Positions 1-10,046 of a DNA stretch of 64,000 bases are shown piece after piece; position 1 is the first letter of the stretch; each line of letters opens with the position of its first letter. A program made the translations under genes and the position numbers. Origin of the DNA: Bartonella senegalensis OS02 (GTDB lineage: Bacteria > Pseudomonadota > Alphaproteobacteria > Rhizobiales > Rhizobiaceae); the NCBI RefSeq assembly GCF_000312545.1, contig NZ_HE997540.1, forward strand, positions 270,514 to 334,513, read 5' to 3'. The notes under the pieces were generated by a model. That model made no database searches, was not told the origin of the DNA, and worked only from the letters and a program-made list of their open reading frames with translations.

Positions 1-1144
1 CACCGGCAACAAGAAGAGATAGATCTCGAGCCAGCGTAACGGGATTGCACGAAATGGCCACTACACGGGGGATTGTTGTTTTCGCTAGCTCACGTACCTG
101 TTCTCGTGCACCAGCGCGTGGAGGATCAAAAACAACGCACTCAAAACACGACAGCTCCTTCGCAGAAAGTGGATGACGAAAAAGATCACGTTTTTCACAA
201 GTGACTGTTTTTAAACCCGTCGCAAAACGTGCTGCCCGATCTAAATTTGCTAATGCTGTCTCATCATTTTCTACCGCATGAACATTCATCTTTTTTGCCA
301 TACGTAAGGTGAATGTTCCTACCCCTGAAAACAAATCAACGGCATTCTTTGCTTTCTTTAAATAGGCTAAAATAATATCGCCCATAATATTTTCTGCCTC
401 ACAAGTCGCTTGGAGAAACCCACCAGCAGGAAATTCAACACAAACATCTCCAAAGTAAATGAGTGGTTTTTCTTGTTCAACCAAAACTTCACCTTCAACA
501 GATAAACGTGTCATTCCACATGTAAGAGCTGTATGAACCATTTTCTGTCGGATATACTCGTCCCTTACAATACACCCTTCAAAAGCAACATCTAAACCAT
601 TTGCAACAGATGTCATTGTAACCTGAAAACGCTTGGTATGATTGCCTATAAGAGCGCAAAGTAGCTTGATAGAATCGAGTTTAGAGATAATCTCTAAACG
701 TGTAACTGGACATTCCTCAAGTGCGATAACATCATGAGATAAATAACGGTTGAAGCCAACAATATGACCTTTCCGAGTAGCAAGGGCTGTTAAAGTGATT
801 CGACGGCGATTTTGATATCCACATTCAATTAAAGGAGAAACAAAAACATAAATCCCATATCTTTTTAACGCATCAACAACCAATTGTCGTTTCCAAGAGC
901 GATAAGTATCAGCATGCCAATGCTGAAGAACACACCCTCCACAATTTTCAAAATGCTGGCAGACAGCATCAATGCGTTCTGATGATTTTTCTTCTAAAGC
1001 AATAAGTTTTCCATATTTTCCATGAAGAGAAACTATAGCGACTTCGCCTGGTAAAGTAAAAGGAACAGAGATAACGCCATGTGAGCTGTTGGAAATACCG
1101 TGACCACTTGCTCCAATATGGTCGATTACAACTCTGTTACTCAC
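1..1144 (-). CDS. TrmA/RlmD-family 23S rRNA (uracil-5-)-methyltransferase, 3' end cut by window
   Basis: SAM-dependent RNA m5U methyltransferase of the RumA/TrmA family. I translated it by hand because it runs off the window edge. It has an N-terminal Fe-S cysteine cluster of the form C-x5-CGGC, a SAM site DLFSGVGTF, the DPPRAG motif, and the catalytic cysteine in SCNP. The visible reading frame is open over about 380 codons. I chose a GTG start at 1144 because GGAG lies nine bases upstream; this start overlaps the 3' end of tlyA by eight bases, so the two genes are probably translationally coupled. The exact target uridine cannot be told from sequence. Only the last few residues should be missing. 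Confidence 0.85.
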   Translation of the reverse strand, partial: MSNRVVIDHIGASGHGISNSSHGVISVPFTLPGEVAIVSLHGKYGKLIALEEKSSERIDAVCQHFENCGGCVLQHWHADTYRSWKRQLVVDALKRYGIYVFVSPLIECGYQNRRRITLTALATRKGHIVGFNRYLSHDVIALEECPVTRLEIISKLDSIKLLCALIGNHTKRFQVTMTSVANGLDVAFEGCIVRDEYIRQKMVHTALTCGMTRLSVEGEVLVEQEKPLIYFGDVCVEFPAGGFLQATCEAENIMGDIILAYLKKAKNAVDLFSGVGTFTLRMAKKMNVHAVENDETALANLDRAARFATGLKTVTCEKRDLFRHPLSAKELSCFECVVFDPPRAGAREQVRELAKTTIPRVVAISCNPVTLARDLSLLVAG

Positions 1145-1886
1145 TCTTTTTTTCTCCGAATAACAAATATTCCAAATTGCCATCAGCACCTGTAATGGAT
1201 GAGGGAAGCAAACCTTTTGCGGTCCACCCTCTTTGCGTATTGAGCCAATCAAAAAGTCCCTCAGCAGTTTGTTTTGCTCTTGAGAAATCTCTCAATATCC
1301 CCCCCTTACCAAGAAATTCTCGACCAATTTCAAATTGTGGCTTTACCAATAAAACGGCTTGTGCTCCCTGCTTTGCTAAAGACAAAACAGGAGGTAATGC
1401 AAGTTTGAGAGAAATAAAACTAACGTCTGAAACAATAAGATCAATCTCCCGTCCATCTAAATGTTCCTGTTTTAAATCTCTAACATTGAACCCTTCTAAT
1501 AAGGTTATCGCACTGTTACCAACTAAACGTGCATCCAATTGATTATGACCAACATCAATAGCAATAATATGCTCTGCTCCACGCTCTAAGAGAACTTGTG
1601 TAAAACCACCTGTCGATGCTCCGATATCAATGGCTGTCACTTTATCGGTTATAATCGGAAATGCATCAAGTGCACATATCAATTTCAGAGCTGCACGTGA
1701 AACATAATTCTGTGCAGGATCACAAACGGTAATTTCTGCGTCATCAGAAATGATTTGCCCAGCTTTTAAAATAATTTCACCATTAACCTTAACCGTTTGG
1801 CGTACAATAGCATCACGTGCTCGCGAACGCGTCGTAAAAAAGTTTTTTTCAACTAAAAGAATATCGAGCCTTTTTCTAACGGCCAT
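1137..1886 (-). CDS. tlyA: TlyA-family rRNA 2'-O-methyltransferase
   Basis: A 249-residue protein with an S4 RNA-binding domain (about residues 4-65) followed by an FtsJ/RrmJ-like methyltransferase domain. The SAM motif DIGASTGGFTQ lies at residues 87-97, the acidic motif SDVSFIS near 153-159, and VKPQFE near 181-186. TlyA enzymes methylate 2'-hydroxyls of cytidines in 16S and/or 23S rRNA; older annotations call them hemolysin A. It begins one base after the dxs stop codon and its end overlaps the next methyltransferase, so dxs, tlyA and the methyltransferase look like one transcript. Length is normal for the family. Confidence 0.9.
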   Translation of the reverse strand: MAVRKRLDILLVEKNFFTTRSRARDAIVRQTVKVNGEIILKAGQIISDDAEITVCDPAQNYVSRAALKLICALDAFPIITDKVTAIDIGASTGGFTQVLLERGAEHIIAIDVGHNQLDARLVGNSAITLLEGFNVRDLKQEHLDGREIDLIVSDVSFISLKLALPPVLSLAKQGAQAVLLVKPQFEIGREFLGKGGILRDFSRAKQTAEGLFDWLNTQRGWTAKGLLPSSITGADGNLEYLLFGEKKSE

Positions 1887-1887
1887 C

Positions 1888-3810
1888 TCATACTCGAACT
1901 TTCTGCACTGTCCGAATCTTACGTCCTAGAGCAGAAAAAACCGTATTAACAATACCAACAGCATCCAGTCCTATACGCGAAAGAACTTTCTCTGGTGAAC
2001 CATGGTTCAAATATTCATCAGGAAATTTTAACGTGCGAACTTTTAAACCCTGTTCTAAAAGCCCTTCTTGCGCCAAAAATTGCAATAAGTGCGCTCCAAA
2101 CCCGCCTATTGCGCCTTCTTCAATGGTTACTAACACTTCATGCTCACATGCTAAACGACGCATCAAATCTTTATCTAAAGGCTTCGCAAACCGCGCATCT
2201 GCAACTGTCGTAGATAATCCTTCCGCATTCAACCTATTAGCTGCCACCAACACTTCCGACATCCGCGTTCCAAAACAAACCAAAGCTATCCTGCTTCCCT
2301 CACGTAAAACACGTCCTTTACCAATCTCTAATAACTCACCGCGCTGCGGTAAATCCATGCCAATCCCTTCACCACGTGGATAACGAAAAGAAATTGGCCC
2401 CTGATCATATGCTGCAGCGGTACGCACCATATGCATCAGTTCCACTTCATCAGAAGGCGCCATGACAACAAATTCAGGAAGAGTCGTCAAAAAAACAATA
2501 TCAAAACTGCCAGCATGCGTCGCGCCATCTGCGCCTACAAAACCTGCTCGATCAATCGCAAAACGCACAGGTAATTTTTGAATCGATACATCGTGGATAA
2601 TCTGGTCATAAGCGCGCTGTAAAAAAGTAGAATAAATCGCAACAAAAGGTTTGTATCCTTCACAGGCCATACCAGCAGCAAAAGTGACTGCATGCTGCTC
2701 CGCGATACCAACATCAAACATTCTTGTAGGAAATCTTTCAGCGAAAGAATCAAGACCTGTTCCAGTGGGCATTGCCGCTGTTATAGCAACAATCTTATCA
2801 TCATGACTTGCCTCTTCGCTTAAAGCTTTAGAAAATACTTTCGTATAGGGAAGAACATTGCTTGATGCTTTAACTTGTTCACCTGTTATAATATCAAAAC
2901 GATTAACACCATGATATTTATCCAATGACGCTTCCGCAGGTGCGTATCCCTTGCCCTTATGCGTAACAACATGTATTAAAACAGGACCGGTAGGATATTC
3001 ACAAACATTCTTTAAAACAGGTAACAAATGCTTGAAATTATGACCATCTATTGGTCCAACATAGTAAAAGCCAAGCTCTTCAAATAACGTTCCTCCAACC
3101 AAAAGTCCACGTGCAAATTCCTCTGAACGGCGTGCTTTATCTAAAAAGAATTTTGGTAATTTTTCGCCTATTGTCTTTACTCGTTCACGCAAACTACGGT
3201 AAGCGGGACGAGAAACCAATCGTGCAAGATGAGCACTCATTGCACCTGTTGGTGGTGCAATGGACATATCATTATCATTAAGGACAACAATCAAGCGTGC
3301 ATCCAAAGCACCAGCGTTATTCATCGCTTCATAAGCCATGCCAGCAGACATAGCACCATCACCAATCACTGCAACAATGTTGCGTTTCGTTTCTGCTTTT
3401 AAAGCACTTGCTACCGCCATACCAAGACCAGCTGAAATAGAAGTCGAAGAATGCCCCGCACCAAAGGGATCATACACACTTTCTGAACGTTTTGTAAAAC
3501 CTGACAATCCCCCCTCTTGACGCAATGTACGAATTCTAGCTCTACGTCCCGTTAAAATTTTATGCGGATAAGCTTGATGACCAACATCCCAGATAATCCT
3601 ATCCTCAGGTGTATTAAAAACATAATGCAAGGCAATAGTAAGCTCAACAACACCCAGTCCCGCACCAAGATGACCACCTGTTACGGAAACCGCATCAATT
3701 GTTTCTGCACGCAACTCATCAGCTAACCGCACCAAATCAGATTCAGGCAATGCCCGCAAATCTTGTGGTACACGAACACGATCAAGCAATGGCGTTAATG
3801 TTCGAGACAA
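1888..3810 (-). CDS. dxs: 1-deoxy-D-xylulose-5-phosphate synthase
   Basis: This thiamine-diphosphate enzyme condenses pyruvate with glyceraldehyde 3-phosphate, the first step of the non-mevalonate isoprenoid pathway; it also feeds thiamine and pyridoxal synthesis. At 640 residues it has the usual length. The cofactor motif [16 protein letters not shown] lies at residues 150-165, with [15 protein letters not shown] near 75-89. The transketolase-type pyrimidine domain carries [17 protein letters not shown], and the ligand motif SFRYPRGEG follows. It lies downstream of xseB with a 190-base gap and is tightly followed by tlyA. The same pathway is represented in this window by ispE. Confidence 0.97.
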   Translation of the reverse strand: MSRTLTPLLDRVRVPQDLRALPESDLVRLADELRAETIDAVSVTGGHLGAGLGVVELTIALHYVFNTPEDRIIWDVGHQAYPHKILTGRRARIRTLRQEGGLSGFTKRSESVYDPFGAGHSSTSISAGLGMAVASALKAETKRNIVAVIGDGAMSAGMAYEAMNNAGALDARLIVVLNDNDMSIAPPTGAMSAHLARLVSRPAYRSLRERVKTIGEKLPKFFLDKARRSEEFARGLLVGGTLFEELGFYYVGPIDGHNFKHLLPVLKNVCEYPTGPVLIHVVTHKGKGYAPAEASLDKYHGVNRFDIITGEQVKASSNVLPYTKVFSKALSEEASHDDKIVAITAAMPTGTGLDSFAERFPTRMFDVGIAEQHAVTFAAGMACEGYKPFVAIYSTFLQRAYDQIIHDVSIQKLPVRFAIDRAGFVGADGATHAGSFDIVFLTTLPEFVVMAPSDEVELMHMVRTAAAYDQGPISFRYPRGEGIGMDLPQRGELLEIGKGRVLREGSRIALVCFGTRMSEVLVAANRLNAEGLSTTVADARFAKPLDKDLMRRLACEHEVLVTIEEGAIGGFGAHLLQFLAQEGLLEQGLKVRTLKFPDEYLNHGSPEKVLSRIGLDAVGIVNTVFSALGRKIRTVQKVRV

Positions 3811-4002
3811 AAAAAACTCCCTAAATATTATCTTATCAAGAAAACGAAATAAGAAACTGTCTTCTTCACTTTTTGGTTTACAGTGTATGCATTTCTATCG
3901 GAATATTTTATCTCTGTGGAATTCTCTACAAATTTTCTTGATAAAAAAACCGATAAAAGGTGCTCCCTATAAAATTACAACCAATATTCCAAATATTTAG
4001 CA

Positions 4003-4260
4003 TTATTCAGAATCAAGTAGTTCTACACCTTGTGGAGAACCTTCTTCTGAAAGTTGAATTCTTTCAACTTTAGCTTCTGCAGCTTTCAAAAGTTTCTCGC
4101 AATGTTTTTTAAGAGCTTCACCACGCTCATAAATATCTATTGATTGTTCTAAAGGTACATCCCCACGTTCCAAATTCTCAACAATCACTTCAAGCTGCTT
4201 TAGCGCTTGCTCAAAACTCAATGTCGTAACATCATCCGCCTTTTGTATCTCTTGTTTCAT
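4003..4260 (-). CDS. xseB: exodeoxyribonuclease VII small subunit
   Basis: An 85-residue acidic helical protein containing the XseB signature: [33 protein letters not shown], given here by its key stretches FEQALKQLE and [11 protein letters not shown]. It partners the large subunit XseA, which is not in this window, to degrade single-stranded DNA. An open frame extends upstream to 4302, but I prefer the ATG at 4260: GAGG sits five bases before it and the extra residues would overlap ribBA. It follows ribBA by seven bases, so the two are probably cotranscribed. Confidence 0.9.
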   Translation of the reverse strand: MKQEIQKADDVTTLSFEQALKQLEVIVENLERGDVPLEQSIDIYERGEALKKHCEKLLKAAEAKVERIQLSEEGSPQGVELLDSE

Positions 4261-4267
4261 GCGATCC

Positions 4268-5374
4268 TCACAAGATATCTGTTCTGGAGATACGAATTCC
4301 AAAACCCTCTAAACCTACATAATGACGCTCTTTAGAAGCGTAAAGAATAACAGAACTAATCCCTAAATGTTTTAAGATTTGTGATCCTAAACCAATTTGA
4401 CGCCATTCTTCTTCGCGTTCAATCGCTTGCGCATGGTTTTCTAAACCCTTCATTGCCAGTATCTGACTGCTAACAGCTGATTGTACACCAACAGATCCTT
4501 CACGCAAATAAACAAACACACCACGTTTTTCTTTTTCCATCATCCGCTGCGTAATCTCTAAAATATCTGAAGTTTGACCAAAAACATCATTCATAATATT
4601 TTCACGATGCAAACGCACAGGAATATCCTCACCATCACGGATATCACCAAAAATGATTGCAACATGTTGAACAGCCTCCCAAGGAAGTTGATAACTTTGA
4701 ACAACAGCTGGTCCTACTGATGTTTCAATATGCATCTCTCCAACATGCTGGATCAACATTTCCTTACGTTGGCGATAAGCAATCAGATCTGCAACTGTTA
4801 TGATATGCAATTGCTTCTCTTGTGCAAATCTTGTAACTTCCTCTCCATGTTTCACGCTGCCATCATCATTAACCAATTCACCAATAACGCCAACCGGTGG
4901 TAAACCAGCCAATCTGCATAAATCAACAGCTGCCTCTGTATGACCGGAACGCATGAGAACTCCCCCTTCATGCGCAATCAGAGGAAAGATATGTCCTGGA
5001 CGGACGAAATCGCTTGCACCAGCATTTGAATTAGCAAGATTACGCACCGCTAATGCACGATCGTGTGCTGAAATCCCTGTCGTTGTTCCATGTTTAAAAT
5101 CAACAGTCACAGTAAATTGGGTACGATGCGCTGAATTATTCTCTAACACCATAGGAGTAAGATTAAACCGTTGCGCTTCTTCTTTTGGCATCGGAGCACA
5201 AACAATACCGGTTGTATGGCGAATGATAAATGCCATCTTTTCTTCTGTGCAATGCACAGCAGCAACAGTCAAATCACCTTCGTTTTCACGGTCATCATCA
5301 TCTGTAACCACCACAATTTCACCGCGTTCAAAAGCGCGAAGTGCAGCAACAATTTTTTTTTGATCATATGTCAT
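4268..5374 (-). CDS. ribB: 3,4-dihydroxy-2-butanone 4-phosphate synthase with degenerate GTP cyclohydrolase II domain
   Basis: A 368-residue two-domain protein of riboflavin synthesis. Residues 1-205 form an intact RibB domain that makes dihydroxybutanone phosphate from ribulose 5-phosphate: [10 protein letters not shown] at 25-34, SAHDRA at 102-107, and [11 protein letters not shown] near 142-152. Residues about 208-368 resemble GTP cyclohydrolase II, but the zinc motif is lost. Where active enzymes read DVFGS-x-RCDC, this one reads NDVFGQTSD at 262-270 with no cysteines. The second domain is therefore probably inactive, as reported for many alphaproteobacterial RibBA-like proteins. It lies three bases after aroC. 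Confidence 0.92.
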   Translation of the reverse strand: MTYDQKKIVAALRAFERGEIVVVTDDDDRENEGDLTVAAVHCTEEKMAFIIRHTTGIVCAPMPKEEAQRFNLTPMVLENNSAHRTQFTVTVDFKHGTTTGISAHDRALAVRNLANSNAGASDFVRPGHIFPLIAHEGGVLMRSGHTEAAVDLCRLAGLPPVGVIGELVNDDGSVKHGEEVTRFAQEKQLHIITVADLIAYRQRKEMLIQHVGEMHIETSVGPAVVQSYQLPWEAVQHVAIIFGDIRDGEDIPVRLHRENIMNDVFGQTSDILEITQRMMEKEKRGVFVYLREGSVGVQSAVSSQILAMKGLENHAQAIEREEEWRQIGLGSQILKHLGISSVILYASKERHYVGLEGFGIRISRTDIL

Positions 5375-5377
5375 TAT

Positions 5378-6478
5378 TTACCTTTCGAAACACCCAACTT
5401 GTCCGCGATGCCTAAGATAATGATCCGCAAGGGCACAAGCAACCATTGCTTCACCAACAGGAACAGCACGAATCCCAACACATGGATCATGACGCCCTTT
5501 CGTTATAACATCTACATTATTGCCATCAATATCAATTGAACAACGAGGAATCAAAATCGAAGAAGTAGGCTTTACTGCAAAACGTGCAACTATTGGCTGT
5601 CCACTCGATATTCCACCTAAAATACCACCAGCATGATTGGATAAAAATAGCGGTTTTCCATCACTCCCCATCCGCATTTCATCTGCATTTTCTTCTCCCC
5701 TCAAGCGTGCTGCAGCAAAACCATCACCTATTTCAACACCCTTCACCGCATTAATCGACATCAGCAATGATGCGATATCTTGATCAAGTTTTGCGTAGAT
5801 AGGTGCTCCTAAACCCGCTGGAACATTTTCTGCAACAATCTCGACAACAGCACCAACAGATGAACCCTCTTTACGAACTTTATCAATATAATCACTAAAA
5901 ACCTGTACCATCTCTGCATCAGGCGTAAAAAAAGGATTGTTATCAACCTCTGACCAGCTCCAACGATTGCGATTAATCGTATGAGGACCAATTGCTATCA
6001 CAGCTCCCCGTACAATCAAATCAGGAATAATTTTACGAGCAACAGCACCTGCTGCAACACGTGCTGCTGTCTCACGGGCTGAAGCACGTCCACCACCTCG
6101 AAAATCACGGATGCCATATTTAACATCATAGGTATAATCTGCATGCCCTGGACGATACTGATGAACTATTGCGCTATAGTCCTTAGAACGCTGATCCGTA
6201 TTTCGAATCAAAAGGGAAATTGGTGTTCCTGTTGTCACCAATGTCATCCCATCATTCTGAATAATAACTCCTGAAAGGATTTCTACTTGATCCAACTCTT
6301 TGCGCTGTGTTGTATATTTGGATTGTCCTGGTTTACGTTTATCAAGATAAGATTGAATTTCCCAAAGAGTAAAAGCAATGCCAGGAGGACAGCCATCGAT
6401 GACACAACCGAGAGCCTCACCATGACTTTCACCCCATGTTGTTACACGAAATAAATGACCAAATGTATTATGTGACAT
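5378..6478 (-). CDS. aroC: chorismate synthase
   Basis: This enzyme converts 5-enolpyruvylshikimate 3-phosphate to chorismate, the last step of the shikimate pathway, using reduced FMN. The 366-residue length is standard. Family signatures are visible: [18 protein letters not shown] near residues 16-33, the central [20 protein letters not shown], and [18 protein letters not shown] near the C terminus. Chorismate also supplies 4-hydroxybenzoate, the substrate of the ubiA product in this window. The stop is three bases from the ribBA start, and the ribosome-binding site of ribBA sits inside the aroC end, suggesting coupling. Confidence 0.97.
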   Translation of the reverse strand: MSHNTFGHLFRVTTWGESHGEALGCVIDGCPPGIAFTLWEIQSYLDKRKPGQSKYTTQRKELDQVEILSGVIIQNDGMTLVTTGTPISLLIRNTDQRSKDYSAIVHQYRPGHADYTYDVKYGIRDFRGGGRASARETAARVAAGAVARKIIPDLIVRGAVIAIGPHTINRNRWSWSEVDNNPFFTPDAEMVQVFSDYIDKVRKEGSSVGAVVEIVAENVPAGLGAPIYAKLDQDIASLLMSINAVKGVEIGDGFAAARLRGEENADEMRMGSDGKPLFLSNHAGGILGGISSGQPIVARFAVKPTSSILIPRCSIDIDGNNVDVITKGRHDPCVGIRAVPVGEAMVACALADHYLRHRGQVGCFER

Positions 6479-6608
6479 AAAAAATGACTCGTTTCTTTGT
6501 CAGAGATATGCAGCTAACGCATATATCGAACTTTGCACAAACAGCCCCCTTTTTAAAATACCCTTGGCCGTTTTGAATTCGGTTAAATCACCGCTGTTTC
6601 ATAAAATT

Positions 6609-7427
6609 TTATTCTTTAACAACAGAAATATCTGGTGCATCAACAGCTTTCATACCTATGATGTTATAACCTGAATCTACATGATGCACTTCACCGGTAA
6701 CAGAACGAGACAAATCTGAGAGCAAATAAAGAGCAGAATCACCTACCTCTTCAATTGTCACTGTACGACGTAAAGGAGCATTATATTCATTCCATTTTAA
6801 AATATAACGGAAATCACCAATACCAGAAGCAGCCAACGTTTTGATTGGACCAGCAGATATAGCATTCACACGAATATGTTTGGGACCTAAATCTACTGCA
6901 AGATATTTCACACTCGCTTCAAGAGCTGCTTTTGCTACTCCCATCACATTATAATTGGGAACAACCTTTTCTGCACCATAATAAGTTAGCGTTAAAATTG
7001 ACCCGCCATCCGACATTAATTTTTCTGCCCGCTTTGTCAAAGCCGTTAAGGAATAAACAGAAATATTCATGGTCATCATAAAATTCGATTCGCTTATATC
7101 GACATAACGACCACTTAATTCCTCTTTATCAGAAAAACCGATAGCATGAACTAAAAAATCGAGCTTGCCCCATTTCTTCTCTATTGCGCTAAAGACTGCA
7201 TCAATGGATGCACCATCAGACACATCACAATGACCACAAACAAAACCCTGTACTTCTTCAGCCAGAGGCTCAACACGCTTTTTCATTGCCTCACCTTGAT
7301 AGGTAAAAGCAAGCTCTGCACCTGCGCTATTTGCCGCTTTAGCTATCCCCCAAGCGATAGAACGATTATTGGCTAATCCCAAAATTAAACCACGCTTGCC
7401 ATATAATAAACCATTACCCTTAGCCAT
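6609..7427 (-). CDS. fabI: enoyl-[acyl-carrier-protein] reductase (NADH)
   Basis: This short-chain dehydrogenase performs the last reduction of each fatty-acid elongation cycle. It has the FabI nucleotide motif LGLANNRSIAWGIAKA, the active-site pair Y-x6-K in YGAEKVVPNYNVMGVAK, and AISAGPIKTLAASGI. The usual length is about 270 residues. Two ATGs lie six bases apart; I chose the second (7427) because AGGG is eight bases upstream of it and only two from the first. It stands alone between aroC and the J-domain gene, with AT-rich gaps of more than 100 bases on both sides. Confidence 0.95.
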   Translation of the reverse strand: MAKGNGLLYGKRGLILGLANNRSIAWGIAKAANSAGAELAFTYQGEAMKKRVEPLAEEVQGFVCGHCDVSDGASIDAVFSAIEKKWGKLDFLVHAIGFSDKEELSGRYVDISESNFMMTMNISVYSLTALTKRAEKLMSDGGSILTLTYYGAEKVVPNYNVMGVAKAALEASVKYLAVDLGPKHIRVNAISAGPIKTLAASGIGDFRYILKWNEYNAPLRRTVTIEEVGDSALYLLSDLSRSVTGEVHHVDSGYNIIGMKAVDAPDISVVKE

Positions 7428-7540
7428 TAGCATTGCCCTGTTGCTACTTGAAATTAATAACTGTTTATTTGCCTATGACATAGGTTAACTTTTTCTTCAA
7501 GCAATTGCTTTAAAACCAAACAAATATATCTCGAAAATCA

Positions 7541-8440
7541 TCATTTTTGCATTTGTAAAAACTGTTCTAATGCAGCATCTCCTCCTTCTGGCAACATGAC
7601 ACGAATATGCACATAAAGATCGTCTCTTTTGCCGTTTTTTAAACGAAGCCCTTTCTCTTTCAGCCGTAAAATACGGTCAGAACTCGACCAAGCAGGAATT
7701 GTTAAAACTACACGTCCCTCCAAAGTTTCAACTTCTTCTTTTGCTCCTAAAACAGCGTGCTTAAGAGGAACTGGTAAATCAAGATGGAGAGCCCTTCCTT
7801 CAACCCGCAAACGAGGATGTTTTTGAATGTGAATGGTTACCAATGCATCTCCTGTTTGTCCATAAGCAACCTCTTCTCCCTGACCTTTTAAACGAATAGT
7901 TTGCCCATCTTCAACATAGTCTGGAAGCTTAATTTTTAACTTTTTCCCATTAGGAAAAACAGCTTCCACTTTTTCTACACCAACCATCTGCTCTAATGTT
8001 ACCGTAAGATTAGCACGAATATGAGCCCCCTGTTGAGGTCGATTATATTGCGCAGAATTTGAAAAGCTCCCTCCTCTGCCAAAAAGATCGCGAAAAATAT
8101 CGCTCGGATCAAAACCTGCACTCCCTGAAGAACCAAAATCAAATCCCTTTGCTCCTCCTGAAAAAGGATTGTGTCTATTGCTAAAATTTTCACCAGCACC
8201 ATAGGTTTGATAAAGTGGTTTTCCCTCCATATCAATTTCACCACGATCAAATTGCGCTTTTTTGTCTTGATTACCTATAATTTCATAAGCTTGATTAATT
8301 TCAGAAAACTTCTCTTTAGCCTTTGCATCATCCATATTGTGATCTGGATGATATTTTTTTGCTAATCTTCTGAATGCTGATTTAATTTCTTGCGGTTTTG
8401 CAGTACGGGACACACCGAGAATCGTATAGGGATCACGCAT
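7541..8440 (-). CDS. J-domain co-chaperone, CbpA type
   Basis: A 299-residue Hsp40 protein. An N-terminal J domain (about 1-66) holds the DnaK-stimulating HPD at residues 31-33. A Gly/Phe/Ser-rich linker with repeated GG and FG follows (about 80-130), then two C-terminal substrate-binding domains (from about 140). The zinc-finger CxxCxGxG repeats of classical DnaJ are absent, so this is a class II, CbpA/DjlA-like co-chaperone rather than DnaJ. The motif [18 protein letters not shown] is typical of the C-terminal domain. The partner is presumably DnaK, not in this window. Confidence 0.9.
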   Translation of the reverse strand: MRDPYTILGVSRTAKPQEIKSAFRRLAKKYHPDHNMDDAKAKEKFSEINQAYEIIGNQDKKAQFDRGEIDMEGKPLYQTYGAGENFSNRHNPFSGGAKGFDFGSSGSAGFDPSDIFRDLFGRGGSFSNSAQYNRPQQGAHIRANLTVTLEQMVGVEKVEAVFPNGKKLKIKLPDYVEDGQTIRLKGQGEEVAYGQTGDALVTIHIQKHPRLRVEGRALHLDLPVPLKHAVLGAKEEVETLEGRVVLTIPAWSSSDRILRLKEKGLRLKNGKRDDLYVHIRVMLPEGGDAALEQFLQMQK

Positions 8441-8710
8441 ATTACCCTCTTTTCAATCTTTTCATTTTCAAAATATCAACTGATACGTTATTCAATATCC
8501 CTCACAGCTTCACCAAGCACTCCTCAAGAATAATATTTCTCTCTCTATATATGTCTACAAAGAAACTAAAATACCAGATAAAGTAGATATTTTTTTACTA
8601 TAGCGCTTATATTCTATGCTAAAGAGAAAAAACAGCTTTTTAAGTTTCGATGATAAAATAAATTAATTCCTCAAAAGCCTCACACGTGCTCACTGACATC
8701 CGGAGATACT

Positions 8711-9334
8711 ATGAGCAACACAGTACAAACAGATAATGACTTTATGCAAATGCAAAAACCTTTTGCACTCTTCGCAAAATGGCTTGAAGAAGCAACAGTA
8801 AGCGAAATCAATGATCCTAACGCTATGGCGTTAGCAACAGTTGATCCAACAGGTTTACCGAATGTTCGTATGGTTCTTCTTAAAGACTTCAGTCCCCAAG
8901 GTTTTGTCTTCTATACCAACTATGAAAGTACTAAAGGACAAGAAATTTTAAAATCAATGAAAGCATCCTTAGTTTTTCATTGGAAATCACTCCGCCGCCA
9001 GGTCAGAATTCGTGGAATTGTTGAAAAAGTTACTCCTCAGGAGGCAGATGCCTATTTTCAATCGCGACCACGTGGCAGCCGAATCGGTGCGTGGGCTTCT
9101 AAACAATCTCAACCATTAGAAAGCCGTTTTGTCCTCGAAAAAGCAATTGCGCAATATACTGCGCGTTACGCAGTAGGCAATATCCCACGCCCATCTTATT
9201 GGTCGGGTTTCCGTGTTAAGCCTCTTTCTATTGAATTTTGGTGCGACCGCCCATTCCGTTTACATGATCGCCTACTTTTTACACGCGATTCTATTGAATA
9301 TGCCGATTGGCAAAAGCAAAAACTCTACCCTTAA
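8711..9334 (+). CDS. pdxH: pyridoxamine 5'-phosphate oxidase
   Basis: This FMN enzyme oxidises pyridoxamine or pyridoxine 5'-phosphate to pyridoxal 5'-phosphate. It is 207 residues long, as usual. Recognisable parts are the N-terminal [47 protein letters not shown], and the substrate-binding [17 protein letters not shown]. The C-terminal [17 protein letters not shown] matches the family, but it ends in QKLYP where many homologues end in RLAP. The start has CCGGAG seven bases upstream. It is transcribed away from the J-domain gene across a 270-base divergent gap that should hold both promoters. Confidence 0.95.
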   Translation: MSNTVQTDNDFMQMQKPFALFAKWLEEATVSEINDPNAMALATVDPTGLPNVRMVLLKDFSPQGFVFYTNYESTKGQEILKSMKASLVFHWKSLRRQVRIRGIVEKVTPQEADAYFQSRPRGSRIGAWASKQSQPLESRFVLEKAIAQYTARYAVGNIPRPSYWSGFRVKPLSIEFWCDRPFRLHDRLLFTRDSIEYADWQKQKLYP

Positions 9335-9424
9335 TCCTTCAAGCTTTTAAAAATAAACCCTTTGTTTTTCTTATAAAGAAACAAGTTTGTACCATTATTA
9401 GCCAGCTCAAAATGCTGCACCATC

Positions 9425-9600
9425 CCTTACTACTTGAAACGGTTCATTGAAAGCATTTTTATTCCTTTCTTAATCGTTTTTTATCCACATGCTCATCCTA
9501 TTTGTGACATAAGTGATTTTCATTGATTCAACGTAAATTTGAAATGAGAGAGTCGTACGATATTAAGTTCTCTCATTCACGTTGCGAAATGATAAATTAT
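9425..9600 (-). repeat. Dispersed leader repeat, copy A (solo)
   Basis: This segment resembles the upstream regions of two decayed P4-type integrases in this window (31704-31885 and 56241-56445) and a fourth copy at 32295-32430. Shared blocks, read on the minus strand, include a CTCTCATTTCA-like segment, TGAATCAA with a following AAA, a TGTCACAA-like stretch, TGTGGGTAAAA and TTAAGAAAG. This copy contains a clean inverted repeat, AATGAGAG at 9543-9550 and CTCTCATT at 9570-9577, separated by 19 bases. No integrase body is recognisable next to it; pdxH ends 90 bases away. The similarity is by eye; identity was not computed. Confidence 0.6.
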
Positions 9601-10046
9601 CATTATTAATTAATATATTATCTAATTAAACGACTTATTTGCAAAAATATTAGAGTGAAATGTTGCTTTCAATTTAAATCAGAGAAATACATCCTTTAGG
9701 CAAAACTTATGTGAGAATAATCTTTTGCCAATTGTACAGCTTGAAGAGAGGTTACAACTATAAAGCTTATCCAAGTAAATGCTTTAGTTCAGCAAAACCA
9801 GATAAGGTAATTAGAAATAATCTGATTTAATTAAGAACATAGAGTTGTTAATTGCAACATCCTATCTCAAGCCTGTTTTAAACTTTTTTCTACAAATTGC
9901 GAAAATGTAACAAGATACTAATTTTACATGGAAAAGAATTTAAAGACTGAAATAAAAAATTTTAAAATCAAGAACAACACCCTTAGCTCTTCATTCCCTT
10001 CCTTTTCAGCATTAAAGAATATATGGATTTTATTCTCTTTTTCTGT
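9601..10046. other. AT-rich gap between pdxH and ubiA, no gene seen
   Basis: Both flanking genes end here, so this is a convergent spacer. I see no open frame with a ribosome-binding site, no tRNA-like fold and no recognisable protein remnant beyond the leader repeat just before it. Confidence 0.5.

Noticed and set aside
1081-1542. 153-codon plus-strand frame
   Set aside because: It runs antisense across the rRNA methyltransferase start and tlyA, both well supported on the minus strand.
4200-6500. An FMN riboswitch for the riboflavin gene
   Set aside because: ribBA starts three bases after aroC, leaving no room for a leader; no RFN-type conserved blocks are visible upstream of aroC.
9335-9400. 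Strong intrinsic terminator after pdxH
   Set aside because: TTGTTTTTCTTATAAAGAAACAA can pair, but it is nearly all AT and no clear U-run follows; too weak to call.
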